DNA of 64,000 nt, taken from Lumnitzera littorea. Its lineage: Eukaryota > Streptophyta > Magnoliopsida > Myrtales > Combretaceae. The notes under the pieces were generated by a model that had not been told where the DNA came from, made no database searches, and saw nothing but the letters and a program-made list of their open reading frames with translations. Shown in pieces: positions 50,415 to 62,700 of this stretch (position 1 is its first letter; the number at the start of each line of letters is the position of its first letter). Both the position numbers and the translations under genes were made by a program. The stretch is taken from NCBI GenBank assembly GCA_024138015.1, contig JAMXBB010000007.1:93001318-93065317 (forward strand), read 5' to 3'.

Positions 50415-51539
50415 ATATGCTTCTATAGCAATAGCCAGTCATGGCAGCATATTTATATAACATTGCTGACAAAATGTATGCTGTATCTGTATAATCGTGC
50501 TATTTCACTTTCACTTGCGTGAGAAGAAACTAAGACATATACATGTCGGTGCGATAAGTATGCATAGATGATGGGGGCATAGGGAGCCACCTAATGATTG
50601 ATCTTGCATTTGCAGCAGGATGAGTCATATGACTGGCCTATTTGTGAATTTTCCAGACTTGTTCATCTATTACTCTATTGGGACATCTTGAGGGATGTAA
50701 TTATGTATACCCTTATTTTAGGATTATGTTATTTATAACCCTTGCTTTTGCATAGCTAGAATATCAAGCCCTACTTGAAGCTGCCGGCATGGAATGCGTT
50801 CAGCTTCCATCTTTTTCTTGCTTTGGATTCCCATGTGAGATGATACCCAATGACTCTTCATCGTTATTGAAGAGATAGAAGCTCTGTTCAAAATCTATGG
50901 CATCCAATTTCGCCTCTTGATTGGTGAAATGGTAGATAAAGGAGACACAGAAAGACATATGGCCCTAGAAAATCATGTAGCACGATTAGAAAACATGCTT
51001 TTTCTACATTTAAGCTTGATTTGAGCTCAATTAGACATTTAAGTTTGTTGAACCAAATTCCATGAAGCTTGAGCTCGATTCTGATCTACTCGAGCAATTC
51101 AAACTTGAGTTAGTTTTTTGACTCAGATGTAATCAAATTAAACTCAAGCAAGAATTGAGCTAAGCTCAAGTAGCTTGAATAATTTTGGTTCATTTTCAGA
51201 TTGAAACAGAACAAGCTCATTAGGGCCTTCTTTTACACTCATGAACTGCTCCTTATGTAGGCATGATCAGCAGTAAGTGACTTAGCTGCCATGTGGGCAT
51301 TTTTTCTATACTCATCAATAGCATCTCCTTGCATCTTAAAGTTTTGCGTGGGGCAAATAGAATAATTGCAGCGGGAAAATTCATTTCCGAAATCCATCTG
51401 GTGATGACAACAGCGTCACACCAACAAAACAAAGATAAACACGCAACTAGGTCAACATTTCGTTGGTATACTCGGAAATTCTGTACAATTTCACAATCAG
51501 GAAAAATCCCTGATATAAATGTCACCACAGCATGATCAA
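50415..51539. other. Space between two convergent genes
   Basis: It should hold the 3' UTRs of eIF5A (+) and the purine permease (-). At about 51000-51200 there is a stretch rich in AAGCTTGAGCTC and CAAGCTCA words, similar in flavour to 38810-39130 and probably a decayed repeat. No further gene was seen. Confidence 0.6.
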
Positions 51540-52604
51540 TCATGAAGAACCTTTATCAGCAATGCTATTGCCATATATGTAGGATCCAAATCCCCAAAAA
51601 GTTATAATAAGCGACAAGATCTTGAAGCCGCTCATAGGATCATGTAACAAAATAACAGCAGCAATACTTGTGAGAGGTACTCTAACAGCATTGAGAACAC
51701 CTGCAAGCATAGTCGACCATAGATAGACCACCGCCGTGCCTCCTAAGATGCCTAGCTGAAATGTAATAGCACTCCAGATAAGTACCAAATTATATGAGCT
51801 TTCACCACCGTTGAAGCTCCTGGCTTCCTTTTTCATTCCTTCAAAATCGTTATTTAAAGCAAGACCAATGGTGGTGAATACAAATGCCAGTAAGGAAACT
51901 GCAACCTGTTGCTCCAGCACAACATGGAAGGATCTTCTCCGCAGTAGCTTGATGAATACCAGCTCAGAAAGAGCAAAAATTAGCCCGTGAAGGGCAGAAC
52001 CGAGTATATCCCACACGAACCCCATGATATATTGGCTGTTGGTGACATAGCTGTACCTGTCTGAATCTGAATCCAGGGCAATTATGGCCATAGCAGCTGT
52101 GATTATCACGATAGCATTAATCATCAAGGCGTTTAGTTTGTTCTTCACAATGATGTATCCAGACAGAGCTGAGAAAACTAACGATGATGATGCCAGAAGT
52201 GATGCGGTTGATGCTGGAAGATATGCATAAGCATATGCATACATGAGGTTATCGGCTGCACTTAGAAAGCCCAAAACTACATATGACAAGTTGAGTCTTA
52301 AGTTTATAGGAGTAGGTGAAGTTCTGCAGAAGAAGTATGTAGGGAGCAGCATGAAAGCTGTTAACGGCCATCCAGCAACTGCCACCCATGAGATGATCCA
52401 CTTGCTCTTACCACCATTCGCAAAATATATTCGCGATAAAAGGCTTGAAGCAGGGAATGCCACGAGCATTGCTCCACTACTAAGGATTACGAGAATCCAA
52501 TGGGAGAGCGGTTTGCTTTTGTAGGTTTCCCATGCCATCGCTCTCATAGCATAGAATTTATCCCAAGATGGAGGATGAGAAGGTTTCGTGTTTGCCTCTT
52601 CCAT
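51540..52604 (-). CDS. PUP: Purine permease family transporter
   Basis: The encoded 354-aa protein fits the plant purine permease (PUP) family in length and layout, with about ten hydrophobic segments. Known members carry adenine, cytokinins and related bases across the plasma or inner membranes; the substrate of this one cannot be told. Recognisable signatures are A-D-N-L-M-Y-A-Y-A-Y-A-Y-L-P-A-S-T (mid N-half), S-S-L-V-F-S-A-L-S-G-Y, A-L-D-S-D-S-D-R before a loop, and L-G-G-T-A-V-V-Y-L-W near the C-terminus. Start: ATG at 52604-52602 (M-E-E-A-N-T-K). The nine in-frame codons before it begin only with TTG and are probably 5' UTR or intron end. The coding part is one exon with no defect. Confidence 0.92.
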   Translation of the reverse strand: MEEANTKPSHPPSWDKFYAMRAMAWETYKSKPLSHWILVILSSGAMLVAFPASSLLSRIYFANGGKSKWIISWVAVAGWPLTAFMLLPTYFFCRTSPTPINLRLNLSYVVLGFLSAADNLMYAYAYAYLPASTASLLASSSLVFSALSGYIIVKNKLNALMINAIVIITAAMAIIALDSDSDRYSYVTNSQYIMGFVWDILGSALHGLIFALSELVFIKLLRRRSFHVVLEQQVAVSLLAFVFTTIGLALNNDFEGMKKEARSFNGGESSYNLVLIWSAITFQLGILGGTAVVYLWSTMLAGVLNAVRVPLTSIAAVILLHDPMSGFKILSLIITFWGFGSYIYGNSIADKGSS

Positions 52605-53650
52605 TCTTTCCCCTAAAATAGGAATTACCAATTCACGAATTATGATGGAACAATGACTATGGATACAGAATCGATCTAAATTAGATAACTACCATAAACG
52701 TGACCACATCTTAAAGGGGATAATGAGATTAATTATGTCTCAGCTGTAATTATGTTGAATCAGAAACAAAGGGGATACCATTTTTCAATCTCAATGCAAA
52801 CAACAGATATATAGTGTGCTGCGACAGATTAGTCAATTTTTTTCTTCTTTTTTTTTTTTTCAATTACTGCATCGAATCTGCTTCATCAACTCGTAGTATG
52901 GTGTTTATACTACAAGACTGTCTCCGGAGATTAATTGTACAGTCGAAATACAGAGGAAAATCAATAGGAAAAATCAGACAAGCAGCAGCTGAAAATTCTT
53001 TTGGGGCTGATTTTCAGGACAAGAAGCTCAATAATTATGCTGCCCTTTGCTTTTCAATCCCCATTTTAGGCATTGGAGCTAATAACTATAAATTAATACC
53101 AAAATGGGTAATCTTAAAAAGAAAGGAAATAAAAACAATGGGCTTCCTAGTGGCTGGATTAAATGCATGATATGATAGCTAAAGAAAGAAATAATCACAA
53201 GAAAAATTAGAAAATTACAACACAATCAAACAAGCCATTGATAATAATTTCAGAGCTAGGAAAATCCTTATAAACAGATTTCTTGCCCAAAACACAAGCA
53301 TTAATCACCAATTTCATTCCTAAATATACAGAATCATGTAATTTCAGAATCAGAAGTCCCTGAAAAGCAAATTCATCCATACAATTATGTAAAATGAAGG
53401 AAAAAAAAAAGAAAAAAGAAGGATTATTATTGTAAAATAAGTAGATATCCCAGATCCTATTTTCTAGGAATTTGGCTACATCATAGTAAATTAACTAAAC
53501 TATCCAACTAATACTTGAATTTATAAACACAAAATACTCAACTAATTTCCCCAAAAGACTCACCAGTTCAAGCAGAGATACCAAGGCAATGACTTCAGAA
53601 CTCTTCCCAAGTCTGAACTAAACCCTTTCTTAAGAGGAGCAGTAAATAGC
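52605..53650 (-). promoter_or_regulatory. Probable 5' UTR intron and promoter side of the purine permease gene
   Basis: On the minus strand, CCTATTTTAG followed by GGGAAAGAATGG (about 52600-52622) looks like an intron acceptor 9 bases before the ATG. A good donor, AACTGGTGAGTC, lies near 53560-53570. This would give a 5' UTR intron of about 950 bp and a non-coding first exon above 53570. It is inferred from splice-site resemblance only. The plus-strand open frame at 52814-53170 shows no domain. Confidence 0.3.
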
Positions 53651-54499
53651 GGTTTTCATGGGCCATGCAAATCATGTTCCACCTTCCCTACGGGTCGTCT
53701 TCTTATTAAAATATGTAGTAAAATGTGTATGCCCAAGAAAGTGATATTCAGCTATTGTTTTTTTGGGAATTGCAAATTATGTGGCTAAGATTGTCTTGTC
53801 CGGTCAATTATTTAACATTTTTGAGGGAAGTTAGGTGCCTACATAAGGTCCGTCGTAATAGCTTAAATTTCTTTTTTTAAGATTCCATCTCAATCCTGAT
53901 GGGCATGGCATATTTTGACTTGTACATAAGCATACATTCACAAAAAAATACACCAAATAAAGTGTACAAATTTTTTTTTTTTTAAATATTATTGAGTGTC
54001 ATAAAGATTTTGTCAAATAAAAATATTTTTCAACTCTTCATATACTTATTGTATAATTAATGATGGAAAGTATTAAAAATTTCATTTTCATCACTTAACA
54101 AGTATTTAATGTTATCTCGTTACTTGCAATACATAAAGGATATTACCTTATCTATGGATGGGATCAATATTCACTTTAACTATAATTATTTTTCTTATTA
54201 TTGTTATTGTGTTGTACATAAGGTATTAGAAAAGAAATTGAAAAGGTATGGATCTATGGCCCAACCCATAAAAAGCACATTACAGTACTAAGATCATTCA
54301 AAAATAGAAAGTTTTATTAGGAGAATAAAGCTGGAGCACTCTAAGTAGTGATAAGCCCTCAGAAAGACGCCAACTACTACACCAATTATAAAAAAGATAA
54401 ATAAAATAAAAATTACCGAAAACTCGCACAGCAAATGCATTAACAAACAAATGAAGGTGGAGGCAGTGTTGCAACATTGGAAACAAATGCTGGTGAAGA
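53651..54499. other. Intergenic AT-rich DNA
   Basis: No recognisable coding sequence. It probably includes the upstream region of the purine permease gene at its left end and the unrecognised 5' end of a LINE at its right. Confidence 0.45.
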
Positions 54500-55099
54500 G
54501 ATGCTATGACAAAGACTCCTAGCGACAAGAAAGGGCAGGAAGAACTTGATAAAGTGATGCCAACAGCGCATATCTCCGCAAAGGAAGAGGACTTATTAGG
54601 CTTGACGGAAGTAGAAGAGAAAGGAAAAACATTAAGAGCCATAGAGCAGGTTAAATCTAAAAGAAAGAGAAGATAGGATGGTAAGGGACTATCACCAAAG
54701 AGTTAGCGACAATTGGGGTTTTGAAAATTAGGAACTTACACCATAGGCACTTATTCACTATTTTACTCTATCGGTGCTTAAGAGAAATATCACTAAATCG
54801 GTATCGGACACAAAGCAACCAACCTATAAGTCTTGGAAAACAACCACTAGATTTCCACCGATGAATGACTACTTTTATGAGTTTTTTCGAAATAAAGGCT
54901 AAACTAAAAGAATGGGATATGAATGATTCCTCCCTAAATATGATGTACGAAGGAAGATCGAATTATGCTTAACTTATTCGATATAACCCACAGATAGATT
55001 AAAAGGATTGCTCGTCACAATCGTAATGAGATAAATAAGAGTGGGGTTTTGAATGAGAGGATCCTCTAAGACTTGTCCTATAGAATTGGTTATCTATCC

Positions 55100-55444
55100 T
55101 TTTGCTCCATCCCCTTTTGGATTTAGATTTTGGATTTACCTCTTAGTATGATGACTACTCAGAATGTTGATAAAATAGCTTTTTATTTGGGGGATGTTAG
55201 TGAAGTTGAAGATTGTACCACTATTCAAAGAGATTTTTTAAGAGTCCGAGTAAACATTGATATTAATAAACCCTTACAAAGTAGGAAGTGGCTCAAAGAT
55301 TTAGCAAGCAAAATCATTTGGATTAAATTTAAATATGAGAGATTAGCTAACTTCTACTATATTTGTGGCCTTTTGGGGCATGCTAAATTTACATGTCATA
55401 CCAAGTCAGCTGACATCTCAAAGTTGCAAAAATTGGGGGATTAG
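55100..55444 (+). pseudogene. LINE ORF1 C-terminal remnant with zinc knuckle
   Basis: The frame reads L-D-L-P-L-S-M-M-T-T-Q-N-V-D-K-I-A, then F-L-R-V-R-V-N-I-D-I-N-K-P-L and W-I-K-F-K-Y-E-R-L. This is the usual run of plant LINE ORF1 proteins after the DUF4283 domain. It ends in a zinc knuckle Y-Y-I-C-G-L-L-G-H-A-K-F-T-C, where the first Cys has become Tyr. It would have bound LINE RNA. A stop follows at 55442-55444. Confidence 0.8.
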
Positions 55445-56510
55445 ATCAAAGTAACTCAAGCGAAGAGATTGATTGGCCAAGTTCAATGAAAGGAAGAAGA
55501 TGATCAAAACAGGCAAGTAGTGGAGTTTAGAGAAAGTGTACCTAGTAGTAATTATGTAAAGGGAAATGAAAGAATTTCCAAAGATAATCTTTCTTGAGTC
55601 ATTGGTGAGAAGAATTTTATGGAAAGTATTGATCGTGTTTAGACTAATGAAAATGAAAGAATATTGTTAGTGGTCAAGGATGGAATCTATAAGAATATTT
55701 GTGCAAAGAATGTGGAGCTAAGAGGAATTAATGGATCCTTAGCGACCAGTTTTCTAGCAAATTATTTCTTAAATAAGTCTTCTTTTTTGCCCTCTAGATC
55801 TATCACTCTGAAGTGGTCAAAGTTCACATGTAACAATCATAATTAAAAACAATTAGACCCATTCTTAAGAGACCAAGGCCTAATGAAAAAAAGTGAGACG
55901 TGATGACCCTATTATCATCTCTTATCTTTTTGACCTTATGTCCACCTATTCGAAACCTTATTCCCCTTTCTAAACCAAAGCTACTAGAAAAAAATTCTCT
56001 TTCTCATGAAATAGTGGGTTGAGGTACCTCTCTTCCCTTAGACCTCAATGTTTTACCTTTGTCCTAGCTACACATTTACCCAATCGAACACAATCACCTT
56101 CCAAAGAATTTTCTAACATCTCATTGCCTTAGCCCAAACCTTGCTTAGTAATGTACCATTAGATCCCATATCCTCTCCATTCTGTGGATCTCATCTTTAG
56201 TGGATCTCCATCCATTACGTCTTGCGAAAGTGTTGAGATTGATTCATATTAAATGGCAAAGAAACCGAAAGTTGATGAATGTTCAAGAAGGGGTGTAGTT
56301 GAAGAAGCTTAAAGAATATAATATGGATCGAGTGTTTGTAAATATATATAGGAAGAAGTTTCAGAAGTGAAATCATAAGGCTCATATTAAGCTAAGGAGA
56401 ACATCTAAAAAGAAGTTAGTGTTTGAAAGGGAATTGTTGAAAGTAGAGTTAGTTGAAGAGAAATTAGAAGAAGGTTGTGGTGGCTGGCCGAATACAGCCA
56501 CCTAGCAGCC

Positions 56511-56850
56511 ATGATTTTCTTGTGTTGGAATTGTTGGGGGATAAGTCGAACCTTGATAGTCAAATCTCTATGCCATACGGTGAGGAAATTTCAACCTAGT
56601 GTAGTCTTCCTCATGGAGACTATAAATGAAAGTCATTCCATTGAACCATTGAGAAGACAATGACAGTATGACAATTCTATTTATGTGGAACCAGAAAGCC
56701 TCTTTAGAGGTCTCACTTTATGGAAGGATGGATGTGTTATGAACATTGTTGAAGCAAGGAAACATATCATTGATTCAATTATGACTTTAAATGAAATCAG
56801 AAGACAAATAAGAGTATCATGGATATATGCCTAATACGGATACTATGAAT
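56511..56850 (+). pseudogene. LINE endonuclease N-terminal remnant
   Basis: From the ATG at 56511 the frame reads M-I-F-L-C-W-N-C-W-G-I, then P-S-V-V-F-L-M-E-T. This is the start of the apurinic-like endonuclease of plant LINEs, with the conserved Asn and the metal-binding Glu in place. A stop (TGA, about 56661) breaks it. A further stretch with G-L-T-L-W-K-D-G-C continues to about 56850, where similarity ends. Confidence 0.8.
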
Positions 56851-57432
56851 AAACACACGACGTCTAGTATCGTGTAAACCATGAGGGGTAAGGGGTGTTC
56901 GAACTGCAAGATGGTTTAAAGAATAAATGGTAGTCAAAGTTGAGTAGGAGTCCTTATGTACTGACAGTTGATATGACACACCAACGCCTTACACGAGCTC
57001 AGGTCACAATTGATGTTATGTAAAAGTGTGGCCGAAGGGTACTCACCACTAATCCATGCTCGCAATGAACTATATAAGAGCAAATGAAAGTAAGTAAGGA
57101 TATTTAGCTTACACAAGAAAGGGATGTCTCAAATTCAATGATCATTAACTATTACGATTGATATAAACTGCAAGTATTTGTATGACCCAATTAGGGTAAG
57201 TCCTAAGTACGTGCAAATTATAAAAAGAGATTCTTATTAAAAAAGAAAAAAGGAATAAATTACAAGGGTAGAGTTGTAATAGGACAAAAGGGGATATTTA
57301 GCTACAAAAGGATGGTATGGATGTCAAGAGAGGGGGTGGGGGTTGGGGAGCGCTTGTCAACTATCCGTTCTATGGTCTCAATGATGTTATTTGTCGAGTA
57401 GAATGGGTTTTAAGCAAATCAGGTTGGGGTTA
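56851..57432. other. Non-coding flank left of E2
   Basis: No gene recognised. A G-rich run (gagggggtgggggttgggg) lies near 57330-57348. The last bases, GGTTA at 57428-57432, are the probable target duplication of E2. Confidence 0.5.
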
Positions 57433-58313
57433 TGATGGGAATCAGGCTATTAGACCATTGACCCAAAGTCGAGCCCAAGGATTAGAAGGTCTGGCACGAA
57501 GGATCCTCTTATTTCAGCTGACTCCTACTGAAGCCAAGTATCTCTTTACCAACCTATTTTACATATTGAGCCGAATGACTTCCTATCTCTCGTATGTTCA
57601 ATGCCAAGAAACTGAAGGCTAAGATAACAACCCATCTTTATTCTCGCACATATCTTACCAATTACTTACTCAGCTTCACTCCTGCTAAAATGCCGAGAGA
57701 AAGAGTCCGGACTGACCAAGTTACCCCTTCTCAGATAAGTCAATTATTTGTACTTTTTGTCCATATCTTCTAATGACCTTGCTAATGTAGCATTGCCACA
57801 TGTACAGTATCATGTACAGAATCCATTGTACTAATAATTTTTTTTCTTGTATATTCATTTTTACCCTTTTATATCTTGTATATTACTTTCTTAGGAAATG
57901 TTTTTTTTATCTTTTCCTTTTTAGGGAAGTTGCCCTAACTTACAGGTATAAATACTTTTGTACTTTGTAACTGTAAAGCATCAGATCATTCTTAATACAC
58001 TTGACTATTTTCTTTCTTGTCTAAACAATGTTTGTTTACTCTTGGCATCACTCTTATCCTTTCCCTTAAGTAGGGCTAGGTGACAAGTAATCTCATCGAA
58101 CTAATTCATGTGTCATATTGAATCGTGTCATGAGTCCTCGAAAGTTCCATTAGTGCATCATATCTTTTGGAGCTATTCGTGGGTTTTGCTTACCCTTTTT
58201 CTATTTACATTTTGTCCTTTACACATGCACGCCATCACTTTCTTTCGAGCTTTCCGTAAGCTTGAATCCATGCAATGACCGGCCTTCTCTATTCTTGTTC
58301 ATAGTTTGCACCA
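57433..58313 (+). repeat. E2 5' LTR
   Basis: 881 bp, starting TGATGGGAATCAGG and ending TTTGCACCA. The TATA box TATAAATA is at 57947-57954. It aligns with the 3' LTR and with both E1 LTRs. Its first 63 codons stay open in the frame that would continue pol, ending at 57622. Confidence 0.93.
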
Positions 58314-58316
58314 TCT

Positions 58317-58327
58317 TGGTATCAGAG
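58317..58327 (+). other. E2 primer-binding site
   Basis: TGGTATCAGAG three bases after the 5' LTR matches the 3' end complement of initiator methionine tRNA, the usual primer for plant Ty3/gypsy reverse transcription. Confidence 0.88.
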
Positions 58328-58485
58328 AAAAGGTTTTATCTTGAGTTGTTGGTTTTTCTTGAAGTTTTGTTATACTCTATTTTACGTGTGTAAAATAGAG
58401 GAAGTTACTATATTCATTTGACTGTTATGCTGTTAACTGTTAATTTCTTGAAGTGTTTATTTGAGCTTTGAATTTGTGAGGGAAA

Positions 58486-59750
58486 ATGACAAACCCAAGT
58501 ATGAATGTTGGTATTGGTGATGATACTGGAGTTGTCCATCATGGACGATAGTCTTAAGGAACTCCTAGAAGCCCTGACGAGAGACTTGATGAGGTAGCTA
58601 ACCTCTTAGTAGATCTGACCCGAACTATCCATGCGCTATCTTGCCACCTCACTGAGACCATGCAAAACACTCCACAAGTTGCTCAACCTATTGAAGATCA
58701 AAACCCAGCTCGACTCGTTCGAAGTAAAGGAGTAGGCGGATAAGTGAGAAGAATGATTGATTTAGCAAACATAGGAGACGAGGAAGAAAAAGAGTATTTT
58801 GAAGAAGAGTGTGTTCAAATCCCCAGAGTATCCGACCATATGAAGCTTTGAATTTCGAGTTTCGATGAATTTAGGAATGCTGACGAATATTTGGAGTAGG
58901 AAGAAAATGTGGAGCATGCGTTTGATTACTATTAGTATGAGGATTATAAGAAAGAGAGAACTGCTACTGTTGAGTTCTTTGGATATGCCGCCATGTGATG
59001 GAAGAACTTCCAAGCAATGAGAAGACAAAAGGGCTACGGAGAGATTAACACTTGGCCCAAGATGAAAAGAGTGCTCAGAAATTGGTTCATGCTGGAAACT
59101 TATCTATAAGATACTTTCACTCAGCTTTAAGAGCTAAGACAAGGAGGCCGAACTATTAACAAATATGTTCAAGAATTTCAAATGCTTATAATATGATGCG
59201 AAGTGGAGGAACCATCGGCTCAAATAGTCTCAAGATTCATTGCTGGGTTAAGAGGAAACATTCGAGACATTTTGGAACTCCAACGATTTGACATGATGGA
59301 TGAAGTTGTTGGGATTGCCTAGTGAGTAGAGAGGCAAACAAAGAGTTGAGTACCGACGAAGATGCTGACTAGCCAACTCGAACAGGCAAGTCACCGAGTT
59401 TAGTCGAGTACAAAGCCAAATAGAAAGGTTGATATAAGAGTCGAGTAGAAAGGCCGACTTAATGGCGAGATGCCAACTCGAACTTATGAAAAGGAGCAAG
59501 GGTTTAGTAAGAAGACCAACCAGAACAAGTGCTTTAAATGCCAAGGGTTCAGACATATGGTTGCTCAGTGCTCGAATCGAAGAACAATGGTCATCAAAGG
59601 AGACATCTTGAAGTTAGAAGGAGATAGCACTAATGAGGAACCTGAAGAAGAAGAGTTTCCTACCGAAAAAGAAAATGCTGAGAAAGAGCTAATTGAGGAG
59701 GATGTGTTTCTTAAGGACTTGGATAAGTTACTTATAGTCGTTTGACGCAC
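58486..59750 (+). pseudogene. E2 gag
   Basis: The likely ATG is at 58486 (M-T-N-P-S-M-N-V-G). The capsid region spans about 58760-59340, with F-D-E-F-R-N-A-D-E-Y and V-S-R-F-I-A-G-L-R-G-N-I. The zinc knuckle at 59530-59571 is intact: C-F-K-C-Q-G-F-R-H-M-V-A-Q-C. A Glu-rich tail follows. About fifteen in-frame stops occur; one at 58849-58851 (TGA) stands where E1 has CGG, as expected from C-to-T and G-to-A changes at a CG site. Confidence 0.87.
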
Positions 59751-59799
59751 TATGAGCATAGAACCCTCACAAGAGGATAAGTAGAGAGAAAACTTGTTT

Positions 59800-62700
59800 C
59801 ATACCACTTATAAGGTGAATGATCTGGTGTACGGCCTCATCGTGGATAGTAGAAGCTGTACCAATGTAACATCAACTGATTTTATGTCGAAACTAAAATT
59901 GCCGACTGTTACACATCCGAAGCCGTACAAGTTGCATTAGTTGAGTGAGAAGGGAACATTACATGTCATTCGACAAATACTACTGTTGATCATTATAGGG
60001 AATTACTCTAACTAAATTCTCTACAACGTATTGCCTATGTGTGCTTCCTAAATGTTGATGGGTAGGTCGTGGTTATTTAATAGGAAAGTTATACATGACG
60101 GCTATAGGAACTTGTATATGTTCAAAAAGGATGACCGAAAGATCATGCTAAATCTGATGCCACTAAGAGAAGTTAATAAGTTGCAGATAAAACATGCTCG
60201 TAGATCGAAGAAGGCTCTAGTGATGAGTAGAATCGAGCTCCGAGAGGCCATCAATACAAATGAGCCAACCCTCTTGTTGGTTAAGCAACTATTGGAAATG
60301 AAGGATCGAAGTGAGCTTCCCTAGGAAGTTAAGAAGTTAGTAGATGAATATGCCAACTTGTTCCCAAAACAGTTACTTAAGGGGTTGCCCCCAACTCATA
60401 GCATAGAGTACTGCATTAACTTATTACCCGCACCGCATTATCGAATAAGCTAACCTATCAAATGAATCTCGAGCAGGATGTTAAGCTCTAGCACTAAGTT
60501 AATGAGTTGCTCAAGAGAGGATATGTTCGAGAAAGTGTTAGCCCCTGTATTGTGCCTACGCTTCTAGTGCCAAAGAAGGATGGAACCTAACAAATGTTTG
60601 TAGACAGCCGAACTATAAACGAGATTATGATCAAATACAGGTATCCGATCTTGAGGTTAGAGGACATGTTGGATGAACTGAGTGGAGCCAGGATTTTCAG
60701 TAAGATTGATCTTAAATTTGGCTACCATCAAATCCACATAAAGCCAGGCGACGAGTGGAAGATTGTGTTTAAGACTCGACATGGACTTTACGAATGGATG
60801 GTCATGTCCTTCAGCTTGTAGAATGCCTCGAGTACTTTCACGAGACTAATGAACCATGTACAGTGACATCTCATAGGGAAGTGTATCATAGTGTACTTTG
60901 ACAACATCCTAGACTATAGCATCGACATGCTGAGTCACTATGAATATCTCAGAGCAATCTTGGATATTCTCCATACCGAGAGACTATTTGGCAACATAAA
61001 GAAGTGTTGCTTTTACTAGGAGGAAGTGGTATTCTTGGGTTATGTAATCAGTGTAGGAGGCTTACAAGTCGATGAAGAGAAGATCCAAGCCATTGTAGAG
61101 TGGCTGATTCCCATTACTTATACCAACATAAGAAGTTTCCACGGACTGGCTTCATTTTATAGAATATTCATCAAGAATTTCAGCACCCTTACTGTGCCAC
61201 TTACTAAACTAACGAACAAGAACACTAACTTCCAATGGGGAGAAAGGGAGGAGAGGAGTTTTGTCAAGATAAAAGAAAGATTGACCTTCGCCCTGGTGTT
61301 AGTGTTACTTGACTTTGACAAAATTTTTGAGTTGGAATACGATGTGTCAGGCATTGGAATAAGCACTGTCCTAATGCAAGAAGGCTGCCCAACTGCCTTC
61401 TACAGTGAGAAGCTCTAAGGTCCCTAGTTAAATTATTTCGTGTATGACAAAGAACTTTTGGCATTAATTTGAGCAATGCAAGTATGGCAACATTATTTAC
61501 TGCCAAGAGAATTTTTCATATATACTGACTATGAATTGCTAAGGTATCTTTAAAGTTAGACCAAGTTGTGGAAGCGACAGGTGAGATGGGTTGAATTCCT
61601 TAAAGAATTCAATTTTGTAATAAAGGACAAGTAGGAAAAGAGCAATGTAGTTGTAGATGCTCTTTCGAGGAGATATGTGCTTTTATTAGAATTACAGACC
61701 AGACTATTTGGGTTTGCAAGTATCAAAGAACAGTACTTTAAGAATCCACACTTTGGACCTATAACTTTGTGGTGCATCAATGGGAAGACGGTAGATAAGT
61801 ATCATATAGAGGATGGTTGCTTGTTCCGAGGCAAAAAATTATGCATGCCGATTTGTTCACTAGGGGAGCTGCTGATTAGGGAAGCTTACAGTGGAGGACT
61901 CTCCAAACATTTTGGCAAAAGAAGGACTTGTGAATTGTTGAATGGCCGATTCTTTTGGCCAATAATGAGGAGAGATGTGCATTGAGTTGTCGAAAGCTGT
62001 ACCGTGTACAAAAAGGCCAAGTGTTAAGCCGAGCAAGGGAAAGCAATGCCTTTACCTGCTCCAATGAAGCAGTGGATTGAATTGAGTGTAGACTTTGTTC
62101 TTAGATTACCACGAACTGCTCGAGGCAAAGATTCTGTAATGGTCGTCATGGATAAGTTCAGTAAGATAGCACACTTCATGTCCTGTACCAAAACTAACGA
62201 TGCTTCGGCTATTACTTCTCTTTTCTTGCAGGAGATTATACGAATACACGATGTGCTGAGAAATGTAGTCTTTGATAGAGACCTAAAGTTCTTAATCCAT
62301 TTCTGGAGAACCTTGTGGCATTGATTGGGAACCAAATTACTCTTTAGCACCTCATGTCACCCTCAAACTGACAGCCAAACAAAGGTGGTTAATCACACTT
62401 TAGGATCATTGCTCCGAGATGTGGTAGGCAAGAACTTGGCTGATTGGGACGTTTGTTTACCAGTGGTCAAGTTTACCTACAACCAAATAGTACATGACAC
62501 CGCTAAGCAAACCCCCTTCTAGGTAGTTTATGGATTAAATCCCAAGCTACCCCTCAACAACGCCCCTGTATTGGTACCCGTGCAAGAGGACCCTAACGCC
62601 TAGGCCAAAGCACAATCCCTTCAGCACATATACGACAAGGTCACTTAGCACATCAACCAAGCTATTAGAAGAATGCGAGAAAAGATTAAGGGTAGGACAG

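Larger units (their letters stand above)
54500..56850 (+). mobile_element. LINE fragment: ORF1 and start of the endonuclease
   Basis: Plus-strand pieces follow the order of plant L1-type LINEs: a poorly preserved ORF1 N-part (from about 54507), an ORF1 C-part with DUF4283-like and zinc-knuckle features (55100-55441), then the endonuclease N-terminus of ORF2 (56511-56850). After about 56850 no LINE sequence is recognisable, so RT is missing. It overlaps little with the part kept in the 7.5-12.4 kb LINE, so the two cannot be compared as copies. Confidence 0.72.

Noticed and set aside
52605..52631. Longer purine permease frame starting at 52631
   Set aside because: The first codon is TTG. Plant genes start at ATG and the first in-frame ATG is at 52604. 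The extra codons look like the end of an intron or leader.
58314..58330. TGGTATCAGAG as a sign of a tRNA gene
   Set aside because: It directly follows an LTR and is the primer-binding site. No cloverleaf surrounds it, here or in E1.
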